From NCBI RefSeq assembly GCF_900089955.1, contig NZ_FLQX01000144.1, positions 1 through 32,734 of the forward strand: a stretch of DNA of 32,734 bases. The letters run 5' to 3'. The stretch comes from Candidatus Accumulibacter aalborgensis. Lineage in GTDB: Bacteria > Pseudomonadota > Gammaproteobacteria > Burkholderiales > Rhodocyclaceae. The position numbers were made by a program, and so were the translations under genes. The notes beneath the pieces are model-generated. The model searched no databases. It saw only the letters and a program-made list of their open reading frames with translations, and was not told where the DNA came from. Shown here piece by piece: positions 8,443 through 16,532 of this stretch (positions are counted from its first letter, which is position 1; the number at the start of each line of letters is the position of its first letter).

Positions 8443-8572
8443 CCGTAGGGTGCAATAAGCGAAGCGCATTGCACCAGGCAGCGAAAGGCCGGACGCGACG
8501 ACAGGCAGGGACAAGGCGAGTAAAGCGGCTTGACCATCTGGCGCAATGCCCTTCGGTTATTGCGCCCTACAG
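8443..8572. repeat. Hairpin-ended MITE/REP-like element
   Basis: Two 33-base arms, 8443-8475 and 8540-8572, are inverted copies of each other with about 80 percent identity. Each arm is also a hairpin of its own (TGCAAT...ATTGCA and GCGCAAT...ATTGCGC) around a CGAAG-type loop. The family looks like the GTAGGGTGCAATAAGCGAAG repeats common in environmental proteobacteria. The 64 bases between the arms have no coding sign. It is probably a non-autonomous mobile or REPIN-type element. Confidence 0.7.
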
Positions 8573-8708
8573 GCTACGGGCTGGCCGGGATGGATGAGTT
8601 TTTCTTGGTCATCGCATGAGAATCGATCGTTTGCCGCACTGCAGCATGAGGGATATCGTGGCGACATTCCCTCACGAAGGGCAAATTCAAGCGCAAGGAG
8701 CCGACACC

Positions 8709-8891
8709 ATGAACTATCCCAAGACACTTTCCATAGCCCACGGTCATGATGGGCAGCACGACGCATCCGGCTCGGTCATTCTTGCCGCCTGGCAAGCGTT
8801 GCAACTTCTTTTCGCCGGCCTTTGCGAGCCCGCGCAGACCGCTGGCAAGAACCCAGGCGCCTACCCGGCGACCTTCATCAATCTTCCCTGA
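8709..8891 (+). CDS. Small hypothetical protein (60 aa)
   Basis: A 60-codon ORF with a strong ribosome-binding site (AAGGAG, eight bases before the ATG at 8709). The product begins MNYPKTLSIAHGHDG, has a mildly hydrophobic middle (VILAAWQALQLLFAGL) and ends FINLP. I recognise no family. It is convergent with the GntR regulator gene, whose stop lies 11 bases after its own. The good start signal is the main reason to list it; expression is not shown. Confidence 0.45.
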   Translation: MNYPKTLSIAHGHDGQHDASGSVILAAWQALQLLFAGLCEPAQTAGKNPGAYPATFINLP

Positions 8892-8902
8892 TCGACTAGC
8901 GC

Positions 8903-9619
8903 TTACTGGCCGGCCCTTCCCTCTTCCCGCCGCGCCAGTTCCGACCACGTAAAGTCTATGTGGGCGAGCATTGCCTGCCTCGCCTCGTCCGCCTGCTGCG
9001 TGCGGATGCCATCCCAGATGCCCAGGTGCTGCCGGCGCAGATGATCGGTGACCTCTCCGGTCGGATCTTCCATGGCCATCAGATTAAGGCAGATGTGTTC
9101 GCGCAGCATGCGTACAATTCCTGAGTGCAGGTAGAGAAACATGCTGTTGTGCGAGGCTTCGGCGAGGGCCTCGTGGAAGTCGGCGTCAGCCCGGTACTCT
9201 TCCTCCTTTTCGCCCGTGTCGTAGGCATCGGTCAGGCGTCTGATGATGCCTTCGATCCTTTCCAGATCGTTCGCGTTGGCACGCAGCGCGGCGTAATACG
9301 CCGTCGCACCCTCCAGTTCGCGGCGAAACTCCAGCGTATCCCAACGTAAATCCGGATGGGCGGCCACCAGTTGCCGCCACGGCGACGAAATGGCCGTCTG
9401 CAGGCGATCGCTGACAAAAACGCCGCTGCCATGCCTGCTGAACAGCAGGCCACGGTCCTTCAGGGAAAAAATCGCTTCACGCACCGAGTTCCGCGAAACA
9501 CCCATCGTTTCCGCCAGGACCCGTTCGGCCGGCAAACGCATGCCGACCGGCCAGGAACCATCCAGCAGGTGCACTTCGAGTGCTCGCCGGGTCTGTTCTG
9601 CAACGCTATGCGATGCCAT
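8903..9619 (-). CDS. lldR: FadR-type GntR regulator of lactate use (LldR-like)
   Basis: A 238-residue regulator. The N-terminal winged helix (about 5-70) contains LPAERVLAETMGVSRNSVREAIFSL and the wing GLLFSRHGSGVFV typical of the GntR family. The C-terminal FCD domain (about 95-225) is all-helical and carries the spaced Asp/His residues that bind a metal and an organic acid. It is divergent from dld-lldP, and an operator identical in form to the LldR site of E. coli lies between them. The likely role is lactate-relieved repression of dld-lldP plus autoregulation. The start at 9619 has AGGAGG nine bases upstream. Lactate is inferred as the effector from the neighbours; a related 2-hydroxy acid such as glycolate is the alternative. 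Confidence 0.85.
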   Translation of the reverse strand: MASHSVAEQTRRALEVHLLDGSWPVGMRLPAERVLAETMGVSRNSVREAIFSLKDRGLLFSRHGSGVFVSDRLQTAISSPWRQLVAAHPDLRWDTLEFRRELEGATAYYAALRANANDLERIEGIIRRLTDAYDTGEKEEEYRADADFHEALAEASHNSMFLYLHSGIVRMLREHICLNLMAMEDPTGEVTDHLRRQHLGIWDGIRTQQADEARQAMLAHIDFTWSELARREEGRAGQ

Positions 9620-9669
9620 GGCGCCATCCTCCTGGTGCGTCTTCAGCGACCGAGCTGGTGCTGAAAAAC

Positions 9670-9686
9670 AATTGGTACTACCAATT
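9670..9686. promoter_or_regulatory. LldR/FadR-type operator palindrome
   Basis: AATTGGTACTACCAATT is a perfect palindrome around one centre base. It matches the known LldR operator pattern TTGGNNNNACCAA and the wider FadR-subfamily TNGTNNNACNA rule. It sits 50 bases before the regulator start and about 140 bases before dld. On the minus strand it falls in the spacer of a possible regulator promoter (TTGACC at 9691-9696 reading leftwards), a position suited to repression. Confidence 0.82.
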
Positions 9687-9828
9687 TCCGGTCAATTCTA
9701 TCTCTGATTAATCTGTGCGCCACTGGTTTTCGTTAAGTGCAACGTATTACCATAGAGTGAATGCCCCGCCGGCGTTGCAAAGAAAGGGGCCTAAGCACCC
9801 GTCGTATCTCTGGAGGAGGAAGCCAAAA

Positions 9829-12621
9829 ATGAACTCACTGATTTCTGCACTGCGCACGTATTTCCCCGCAGCGAGCGTCATTACCGACGAGTTGCGTCTG
9901 CTGGCCTGGGGCACCGATGCCAGCTTTTACCGACTGATCCCCCAGGTTGTGGTCGTCGTGGAAAGCGAAGACGACGTCGCGTACGTGCTGACGGTGGCCG
10001 CGCAGAAAGGCATTCACCTGACCTTCCGCGCCGCCGGAACGAGCCTTTCGGGACAGGCGGTGACCGACGGTATCCTGGTGCTCATCGGTGAAGCGTTCGC
10101 CACCTGCGAAATCGGCCCCGACGCCACCACGGTGCGCGTCGGGCCCGGCATCATCGGCGGCGAAGTCAATTACCGCCTCGCCCCGCATGGCCGCAAGATC
10201 GGCCCGGACCCGGCGTCGATTGGCGCCTGCAAGATCGGTGGCATCGCTGCCAATAACGCCTCCGGCATGTGCTGTGGCACGGCACAGAACAGCTACCGCA
10301 CCCTGGCCGGACTACGCGTGGTGTTCGCCGACGGCGCCGTGCTCGACACCGAGGACCCGTTCAGCGTCGCCCGCTTCTACGAAAGCCATGCCACCCTGGT
10401 CGACGAACTGGCGCGCCTGGGCGCCGCGACGCGGGCCGACGAAGCGCTGGCTGCCCGCATCCGCCACAAGTACAAGATCAAGAACACCACCGGCTACAGC
10501 CTCAATGCCCTGATCGACTACGAAGATCCCATCGACATTCTCGCGCACCTGATGATCGGCTCCGAGGGAACGCTGGGCTTCATGTCACGCATCACCTACC
10601 GCACCGTCGTCGAGGACCCTTTCAAGGCCAGTACGCTGGTCTTTTTTCCGACCATCGAAACCGCCTGCCAGGCCGTCATCCGCCTCAAGCAGGAGCCGGT
10701 GTCGGCCGTTGAAATGCTCGATCGCCCGGCGCTGCGCTCGGTTGAAGACAAGCCCGGATTGCCGCCGATCATTCGTACGCTGGGGAACGATGCCGCTGCC
10801 CTGCTGATCGAGGTACGTGCGGAAAGCGCCGTGCTCCTGCAGCAGCGCATTGACGCCGCACTCGGTGCGTTGACCGGCATCGCCACGGTTGAAGCGCCGA
10901 CCTTTTCAACCGACCCCGCTACCTGCGAAATGTACTGGAAAGTGCGCAAGGGCACTTTCCCCTCGGTCGGAGCGATGCGCCGCGCGGGCACCACGGTGAT
11001 CATCGAGGACGTCGCCTTCCCCATCGAATCGCTGGCCGCCGCGACGCTCGACCTGCAGGCACTGTTGCGCGAGCATGGCTACAGCGAGGGAATCATCTTC
11101 GGCCATGCGCTCGAAGGCAATCTGCATTTTGTATTCACGCAGGATTTCTCGGACGCTGCGGAAGTGGAGCGTTACGCCCGTTTCATGGATGAGGTCTGCA
11201 AGCTGGTCATCGACAAGTACGACGGTTCGCTCAAGGCCGAGCACGGTACAGGCCGCAACATGGCACCTTTCGTCGAGATGGAATGGGGCCGGCAGGCTAC
11301 CGACCTGATGCGCCGGATCAAGAAGCTCTTCGACCCGGACAATCTGCTCAATCCTGGGGTGATCATCAACGACGACCCGCAGGCGCACCTGAAAAACCTC
11401 AAGCCAATGCCGGCCGCCGAAGATATCATCGACCGCTGCATCGAGTGCGGCTTCTGTGAGCCCTTGTGCCCTTCGCACCGGCTGACCCTCTCGCCCCGCC
11501 AGCGCATCGTGAGCTGGCGGGAGCTGTCGCGCCGCGCCGCCGCTGGCGAAGAGGCTGCCGACGTGGGCAGGGATTTTGCCTATTTTGGTCTCGACACCTG
11601 CGCCGGCTGCGGTCTGTGCTCGACCGCCTGCCCGGTCGGCATCGACACCGGCGAGCTGACACGCCGCCTGCGCGGCCGCGGTCTGGGGAATAAAACGCCC
11701 TCGCACAAGGTTGCGAACTGGACAGCGGGAAATTTCGGCAAGGTGGCGACTGCTTCCCGCGTCGGTCTGTCGATCGGCCATGCGGTCTCCGGCGTGGTCG
11801 GTGAAAGCCTCGTCGCTCGCCTCTCGGGCGGCGCCTGGAAGCGCGGCATGCCCCAGGCGGGCAAAGCGCCCAAGGCGCAGCAAGGCACGGGCACGGGTGA
11901 TCCGGTCGTCTATTTCCCCGCCTGCGGCGGGCGCATCTTTGGCGCCAACACCGCCGACGAGGCGACACTGCCGGAAGTCATCCTGGAACTGCTGGTGCGC
12001 GCCGGCTACGACCCACGCTTGCCGGCAGGCTTCGACAAGCTCTGCTGCGGCCAGATGCTCGCCAGCAAGGGAATGGCCGAGGAGGCCGAGCAAATGGCCG
12101 ACACGGTGACCGCTGCGCTGCTCAAGGCAGCGGACGATGGGCACGGCGGCTATTATCCGGTGATCATGGATGCCAGCACCTGCTCGGTGCGCATGCAGAA
12201 ACACCTCGCTGGTCGCCTGGCACTGCTTGATTTCCATGAATTCGCCCACGATGCGCTGCTGCCCCGCCTGATGCTTACCCGCAAGCGAGGACCGATTGCG
12301 CTGCATATCAATTGCAGCGTCCGCCGCGCGGCTTCCGACACCAAGCTGCGCCGCCTGATCGCGGCCTGCGCCGAAGAAATCGTCGAGCCGGCCGGCGTCA
12401 CCTGCTGCGGCTTCGCCGGGGACCGCGGCTTCGTGGTCCCGGAACTCAACGTCCACGCCCTGCGCAAGGTGCATGAGGCCTTGCCCGCCAACTGCTGCGA
12501 GGGGGTATCGACCAACCGCACCTGCGAAATTGGCCTCACCGCCGAAACCGGCCGGCCGTACCGCTCCATCGCTTACCTGCTGGAGGAGTGTAGCCGTACG
12601 GAATCCATGGGAGCTTGCTGA
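9829..12621 (+). CDS. dld: FAD/Fe-S D-lactate dehydrogenase (Dld type)
   Basis: A 930-residue membrane-associated flavoprotein that oxidises D-lactate (or a close 2-hydroxy acid) to pyruvate and passes electrons to the respiratory chain. The order is an FAD-binding PCMH domain (about 35-260, with FRAAGTSLSGQAV), an FAD-oxidase C-terminal domain to about 530, then two ferredoxin-type clusters (CIECGFCEPLCPS near 537, CAGCGLCSTACPVG near 591). Two cysteine-rich CCG modules follow (CCGQM near 738, CCGFAGDRGF near 859). This layout matches the Pseudomonas Dld next to lldP rather than the short E. coli Dld. The ATG at 9829 is chosen for the GGAGGAGGA just upstream; the open frame begins earlier at 9715. 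lldP follows 58 bases downstream, so the two probably share a transcript. No lldD or lldEFG gene is present, so L-lactate oxidation must be coded elsewhere. Confidence 0.9.
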   Translation: MNSLISALRTYFPAASVITDELRLLAWGTDASFYRLIPQVVVVVESEDDVAYVLTVAAQKGIHLTFRAAGTSLSGQAVTDGILVLIGEAFATCEIGPDATTVRVGPGIIGGEVNYRLAPHGRKIGPDPASIGACKIGGIAANNASGMCCGTAQNSYRTLAGLRVVFADGAVLDTEDPFSVARFYESHATLVDELARLGAATRADEALAARIRHKYKIKNTTGYSLNALIDYEDPIDILAHLMIGSEGTLGFMSRITYRTVVEDPFKASTLVFFPTIETACQAVIRLKQEPVSAVEMLDRPALRSVEDKPGLPPIIRTLGNDAAALLIEVRAESAVLLQQRIDAALGALTGIATVEAPTFSTDPATCEMYWKVRKGTFPSVGAMRRAGTTVIIEDVAFPIESLAAATLDLQALLREHGYSEGIIFGHALEGNLHFVFTQDFSDAAEVERYARFMDEVCKLVIDKYDGSLKAEHGTGRNMAPFVEMEWGRQATDLMRRIKKLFDPDNLLNPGVIINDDPQAHLKNLKPMPAAEDIIDRCIECGFCEPLCPSHRLTLSPRQRIVSWRELSRRAAAGEEAADVGRDFAYFGLDTCAGCGLCSTACPVGIDTGELTRRLRGRGLGNKTPSHKVANWTAGNFGKVATASRVGLSIGHAVSGVVGESLVARLSGGAWKRGMPQAGKAPKAQQGTGTGDPVVYFPACGGRIFGANTADEATLPEVILELLVRAGYDPRLPAGFDKLCCGQMLASKGMAEEAEQMADTVTAALLKAADDGHGGYYPVIMDASTCSVRMQKHLAGRLALLDFHEFAHDALLPRLMLTRKRGPIALHINCSVRRAASDTKLRRLIAACAEEIVEPAGVTCCGFAGDRGFVVPELNVHALRKVHEALPANCCEGVSTNRTCEIGLTAETGRPYRSIAYLLEECSRTESMGAC

Positions 12622-12679
12622 GCCCCGTCAACCATCGCCACAAGAGCGATCTAAGCAGTTCATTACAAAGGAGATTCTT

Positions 12680-14503
12680 ATGACATGGCAAATGAATGTC
12701 GATCCGCTTGGCAATATCGGATTGTCCGCACTGGTCGCGGCAATACCGATCTTCTTTCTGTTCTGGGCGCTGGCAATCAAACGCATGAAGGGTCAGTTTG
12801 CGGCGATGGGGGGTACCGGGCTGGCGATCCTGATCGCGGTGTTGGTCTACAAGATGCCCATCGATCTGGCAGCGCTCGCGACACTGTACGGTGGCGCGTT
12901 CGGGCTTTTTCCGGTCTGCTGGATCGTCGTGACAGCGCTCTTCATCTACAACATGTCGGTGAAGACGGGGCAGTTCGAGGTGATCAAGAACTCGCTGGCC
13001 TCGATTTCGGACGACCGACGCCTGCAAGCACTGCTGATCGCGTTTTCCTTCGGTGCCTTCATCGAAGGTGCCGCCGGTTTCGGTACGCCGGTGGCGATTA
13101 CGGCTGCGATGCTGGCCGGCCTCGGCTTCAACCCCCTCTATGCGGCGTCCATCTGTCTGCTGGCCAACACGGCGCCGGTCGCCTGGGGTGCCATCGGGAT
13201 TCCGATCGTGGTCGGTGGACAGGTTGCGGGAATTCCCGACTTCGCGCTCAGCCAGATGGTCGGCCGGACACTGCCGATCGTCAGCGTTTTCATCCCCCTC
13301 TATCTGGTTGTCGTCATGTCGGGATGGAAGAAGGGTTGGGAGGTCTGGCCCGCGTGCTTCGTCAGCGGTGGCTCCTTCGCCATTGCGCAATTTTTCTCGG
13401 CCAACTCGCCGGTTACGGCCCCGCTGCTTCCCGATATCATTGCATCGCTCACCTCGATCATCTGCACGGTCGCCTTTCTCAAGGTCTGGCATCCGAAAGA
13501 AAGCTGGCATTTCCCGGATGAACCCAAGAGCCTGGGCAAAGAAGCGCTCCAATTCACCGGCGGTCAGATCTTCCGCGCGTGGGCACCGTTCATCATCCTG
13601 TCGCTCTTCGTCTGCGCCTGGGGCATCAAGCCGGTCAATCAAGCGCTCAACCAGATGACCAAGATCGTCTTCGACTACGCCATACCGATTTCCGGACTGG
13701 ACAAGATGGTCATCGACCAGGTCGGCAAACCCAAGCCTGCCGTCTATAACTTCAACTTCCTGAGCGCAGCCGGAACGGCCATTCTGTTCGCCTGGTTCTT
13801 CTCGATCATGGTCATGGGCGCATCGCTGAAGACGGCAGCGGGCGTCGCTGGTGCTACGCTGAAGACCCTCAAATGGCCGATCGTGACCATTGCGACGATT
13901 CTCGGCTTTGCCTATATCATGAACTTTTCCGGCATGGCGATCACCCTTGGTTACGCGTTTGCGACGACCGGTGCGGCCTTCCCCTTCTTCGCCAGCCTTC
14001 TCGGTTGGCTGGGGGTGTTCATGACCGGTTCCGACACCTCGACCAACGCCTTGTTTGGCAAGCTCCAGGCAGTCACTGCCGAGAAGCTCGGTATCGACCC
14101 GGTGATCACGATGTCGGCCAACACCTGCGGCGGCGTTTGCGGGAAGATGATCTCGCCGCAATCAATTGCCGTCGCCACTGGCGCCACAGGATTGGTCGGC
14201 CGCGAATCCGAGATCTTTCGGTTCACGTTCAAGCACTCGGTTTTCCTTGTGCTGATCATCGGCGTCCTGCACATGCTCTGGACGTACGTATTCCCCGGTA
14301 TCGTTCCGGCTTACGTCAAGCCCGTGGCTGCAGCCGCCGCCGCATTGGCGGCCGCGGCCGGGCCGATCGTGATCAACCCGGATGGCTTGATGTGGCTGGG
14401 AGTATTCGTTGGCATCGTGGCTCTGGTGACCATCCTTTCGCGAGTCGTGGGCGCCAATCTGGCGGCCCCGACCGCAGGACACGACGGCGTCCATTTCCAC
14501 TGA
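12680..14503 (+). CDS. lldP: L-lactate permease family transporter
   Basis: A 607-residue inner-membrane protein with about 13-14 hydrophobic helices, belonging to the LctP/LldP lactate permease family (lactate:proton symport, often also glycolate). Recognisable family stretches are FGAFIEGAAGFGTPVAITAAML, which is the signature loop, GSDTSTNALFGKLQ and ANTCGGVCGKMISPQSIA. It is about 55 residues longer than E. coli LldP, mainly in the loop near residues 330-360 and an Ala-rich segment before the last helix. The ATG at 12680 follows AAGGAG by seven bases. The longer frame from 12473 overlaps dld and is not used. It is the second gene of the LldR-controlled operon. Confidence 0.94.
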   Translation: MTWQMNVDPLGNIGLSALVAAIPIFFLFWALAIKRMKGQFAAMGGTGLAILIAVLVYKMPIDLAALATLYGGAFGLFPVCWIVVTALFIYNMSVKTGQFEVIKNSLASISDDRRLQALLIAFSFGAFIEGAAGFGTPVAITAAMLAGLGFNPLYAASICLLANTAPVAWGAIGIPIVVGGQVAGIPDFALSQMVGRTLPIVSVFIPLYLVVVMSGWKKGWEVWPACFVSGGSFAIAQFFSANSPVTAPLLPDIIASLTSIICTVAFLKVWHPKESWHFPDEPKSLGKEALQFTGGQIFRAWAPFIILSLFVCAWGIKPVNQALNQMTKIVFDYAIPISGLDKMVIDQVGKPKPAVYNFNFLSAAGTAILFAWFFSIMVMGASLKTAAGVAGATLKTLKWPIVTIATILGFAYIMNFSGMAITLGYAFATTGAAFPFFASLLGWLGVFMTGSDTSTNALFGKLQAVTAEKLGIDPVITMSANTCGGVCGKMISPQSIAVATGATGLVGRESEIFRFTFKHSVFLVLIIGVLHMLWTYVFPGIVPAYVKPVAAAAAALAAAAGPIVINPDGLMWLGVFVGIVALVTILSRVVGANLAAPTAGHDGVHFH

Positions 14504-14528
14504 GAAGGAACGCAGGAAGCAGTCCTTT

Positions 14529-14574
14529 CCCGAGGGTGCCGCGGCGACGAATCATCGCCGCGGGCACCCTCGGG
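14529..14574 (+). terminator. Strong GC hairpin after lldP
   Basis: Arms 14529-14547 and 14555-14574 pair over 19 positions with a single bulged base and a seven-base loop. It sits 26 bases after the lldP stop, where a terminator is expected. No T-run follows (CACGAC), so it may act as a transcript-end stabiliser or attenuator rather than a classical intrinsic terminator. Confidence 0.55.
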
Positions 14575-14596
14575 CACGACACGGGATCAACAGCCG

Positions 14597-15397
14597 ATGA
14601 ACCAGACGCCAGACAGAGAAGGCCCGGCGAGCCGTTTCCCGACGATCCGCCAGGTCGAGGCCGGAGCCGTCCTCCGCTGGCTACAGGCCGGCTGGAATGA
14701 CTGCCGCCGGGGAGGCTTGGCGAGTCTTTTCTACGGCGCGTGTTTTGCTACGACGGGATGGCTGATGCAGGTGGTTTTTGCGCAAGCCTATGCCCTTTTT
14801 GCCGGCCTCACCACCGGCTTCCTCCTGCTCGGCCCTTTCCTGGCCATGGGACTGTACGACCTGAGTCGGCGTATCGAACTTGGCGAGCCACCGCAACTGA
14901 TCCCCACCCTCGCCGCCTGGCGCCCGAACCTGGCCAACGTCGGCTTGTTTGCGGCCGTCCTGGCGGTCGTCCTCCTGGTCTGGGCGCGCGCGTCAATCAT
15001 TGTCTTTGCGCTCTTTTTCGCTGGTGGTTTGCCCAGCTTTGGCGATGTCGTGCGCATAGTGCTGACTTTCGAGCAGGTCGATTTTGCCCTCGTCTATTTT
15101 GCGGTTGGGGGCTTCTTCGCCACCTTCGTGTTTGCCATTGGAGTGATCGCCCTGCCCTTGATGCTCGACCGCAAGACCGATGCGATCACTGCAGCGATCG
15201 CCAGCCTCGTCGCCTGCGGCCGCAACCCGGGACCGATGCTGCTCTGGGCGGCGTGTATAGTGGTCCTCGTCGGTATCGGTTTCGCGACTTTCTTCTTCGG
15301 CCTGATCGCGACCATGCCGCTGATTGGGCACGCGACCTGGCACGCCTACCGTGACCTCGTCGAGCGGGAAGGTCAAACCTGCCCTGTGGACGAGTGA
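14597..15397 (+). CDS. DUF2189 family membrane protein
   Basis: A 266-residue protein with a 50-residue soluble start and six or so membrane helices. The RWLQAGWNDCRRGGLASLFYGACFA entry, the LTTGFLLLGPFLAMGLYDLSRRIELGE segment and the closing ATMPLIGHATWHAYRDLV are hallmarks of DUF2189 (a proteobacterial inner-membrane family of unknown function). The gene starts 94 bases after lldP with a hairpin in between, so it is probably not part of the lactate operon. No obvious ribosome-binding site is seen before the ATG, but the protein is full length. Confidence 0.85.
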   Translation: MNQTPDREGPASRFPTIRQVEAGAVLRWLQAGWNDCRRGGLASLFYGACFATTGWLMQVVFAQAYALFAGLTTGFLLLGPFLAMGLYDLSRRIELGEPPQLIPTLAAWRPNLANVGLFAAVLAVVLLVWARASIIVFALFFAGGLPSFGDVVRIVLTFEQVDFALVYFAVGGFFATFVFAIGVIALPLMLDRKTDAITAAIASLVACGRNPGPMLLWAACIVVLVGIGFATFFFGLIATMPLIGHATWHAYRDLVEREGQTCPVDE

Positions 15398-15598
15398 AGA
15401 ATTCGCGGCGGCCGTAAGCCGTCACGACGCCCGGATCGCGGCCATGGAGCTCACTATCTGGGTCGGCTCCTAGCCGACGTTTACCTGGTCGATTGGGGCC
15501 ACGAAGTGCACGAGCGCTTTGCCCTGCCCTTTTTCCTGGACTACACGGGGGGCTACGAAGTCTGGCTGGCTGCGCAGTCCAGACTCGCCAGTCTTTAA
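15391..15598 (+). pseudogene. Relic of a DUF2126 (transglutaminase-linked) gene: both ends, middle lost
   Basis: One frame reads FAAAVSRHDARIAAMELTIWVGS to a TAG at 15471-15473. This is very like the segment of DUF2126 proteins that normally runs HDARLAALGLDIWIGSEPTFTD. Immediately afterwards another frame reads VDWGHEVHERFALPFFL to a TAA at 15596-15598, like the C-terminal WGTxLHDRFMLPHF segment of the same family. DUF2126 proteins have about 1,100 residues, so nearly the whole gene is missing. I interpret it as an internal deletion scar. The match is from memory of the family motifs. Confidence 0.5.
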
Positions 15599-16473
15599 GC
15601 GCGCCACGGCAGGGGCGGTGGCGCAAGGCGCTTCGCACTACCATCGCCGACCGGGCCGAAGCGCGGATCACCTGTTTCCCACTGGCTTTGCGCTTCGGCA
15701 ATGGCTGATTTGGTGAAGCCAACGAAATTCCACCATATCAGGACCGGCTGATCGAAAGGGCGCCCGCCGATCAGCAGCACTTTGGCTCCGGCGGCCAGGT
15801 TCAGGGGTAGCCTATCCTGGCCGCGCCCGAGGTAGGCGAATTCGTCAGTTCGCAAGACTTCTTCGCCGATGGCAGCTTCCCCGGCCAGCGGCAGCAGTCC
15901 GTATTCGAAATCGGGATCTTGTTGAAGGTTGACCGCAGTCGCCGCGTCGCAGGTGATGTCCAGGCCGAATAGCGGCGAATACAAGCGGGTCGGCGCAGTA
16001 TGTTCGCCGTAGGAGCCGGCCAATAGGGTCAGTTGGGCGCCACCTTCCTGCCATCGCGGCAGGTCGGGATAATGCGCGAAATTCGGGGCGCAATCCTCTG
16101 CTTCAGGCGGTAGTGCGATCCACAGTTGCGCCGCGTGCAGGCGTTGTCCATCGACCACCGAATCCTCGGTATGAGCGATGCCCCGACCGGCAGTCATCAG
16201 ATTGACCTGCCCGGGACGGATGATCTGCTCGTTGCCCAGGCTGTCGCGATGCCGCACTTCACCCTCAATCAGCCAGGTGAAGGTTTGCAGCCCTGTGTGC
16301 GGGTGGGCCCCGACATGCATGCCGTGGCCCGGCGCGAAGTCGACCGGTCCGGCATGGTCGAGGAAACACCAGGCACCGACCATGCGCTGTTGGCGATTGG
16401 GCAGGGCGCGGCGAACGAGCATACCGTCGCCGAGGTCGGCGCTGCGTGCTTCGATGCGGACGATGGGGCTCAT
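15595..16473 (-). CDS. Pirin family protein (second gene of pair)
   Basis: A 292-residue bicupin. The N-terminal cupin has the metal ligands of pirins (GAHPHTGLQTFTWLIEGEVRHRDSLG, then AGRGIAHTE), with a DHAGPVDFAPGHG entry. Bacterial pirins include quercetin 2,3-dioxygenases (YhhW type) and redox-related regulators; the substrate here is unknown. The ATG at 16473 has GAGGAG ten bases upstream. It lies 59 bases after the first pirin gene on the same strand, so the two are probably co-transcribed. The stop codon abuts the DUF2126 relic. Its sequence differs clearly from the neighbouring pirin, so they are old paralogues. Confidence 0.9.
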   Translation of the reverse strand: MSPIVRIEARSADLGDGMLVRRALPNRQQRMVGAWCFLDHAGPVDFAPGHGMHVGAHPHTGLQTFTWLIEGEVRHRDSLGNEQIIRPGQVNLMTAGRGIAHTEDSVVDGQRLHAAQLWIALPPEAEDCAPNFAHYPDLPRWQEGGAQLTLLAGSYGEHTAPTRLYSPLFGLDITCDAATAVNLQQDPDFEYGLLPLAGEAAIGEEVLRTDEFAYLGRGQDRLPLNLAAGAKVLLIGGRPFDQPVLIWWNFVGFTKSAIAEAQSQWETGDPRFGPVGDGSAKRLAPPPLPWRA

Positions 16474-16532
16474 CGGCTATCTCCTCAGTGGATTTTAAGC
16501 GGACAACTTTGGGGTACTGGTTACTGCCGGGG

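Noticed and set aside
10906-12474. Minus-strand frame (522 codons) opposite dld
   Set aside because: It is a shadow of the Fe-S dehydrogenase gene; no motifs, and the plus strand has intact CxxCxxC and CCG motifs.
12536-14161. Minus-strand frame (541 codons) opposite lldP
   Set aside because: It is a shadow of the lactate permease gene; the product is Arg/Asp/His-rich without hydrophobic core or motifs.
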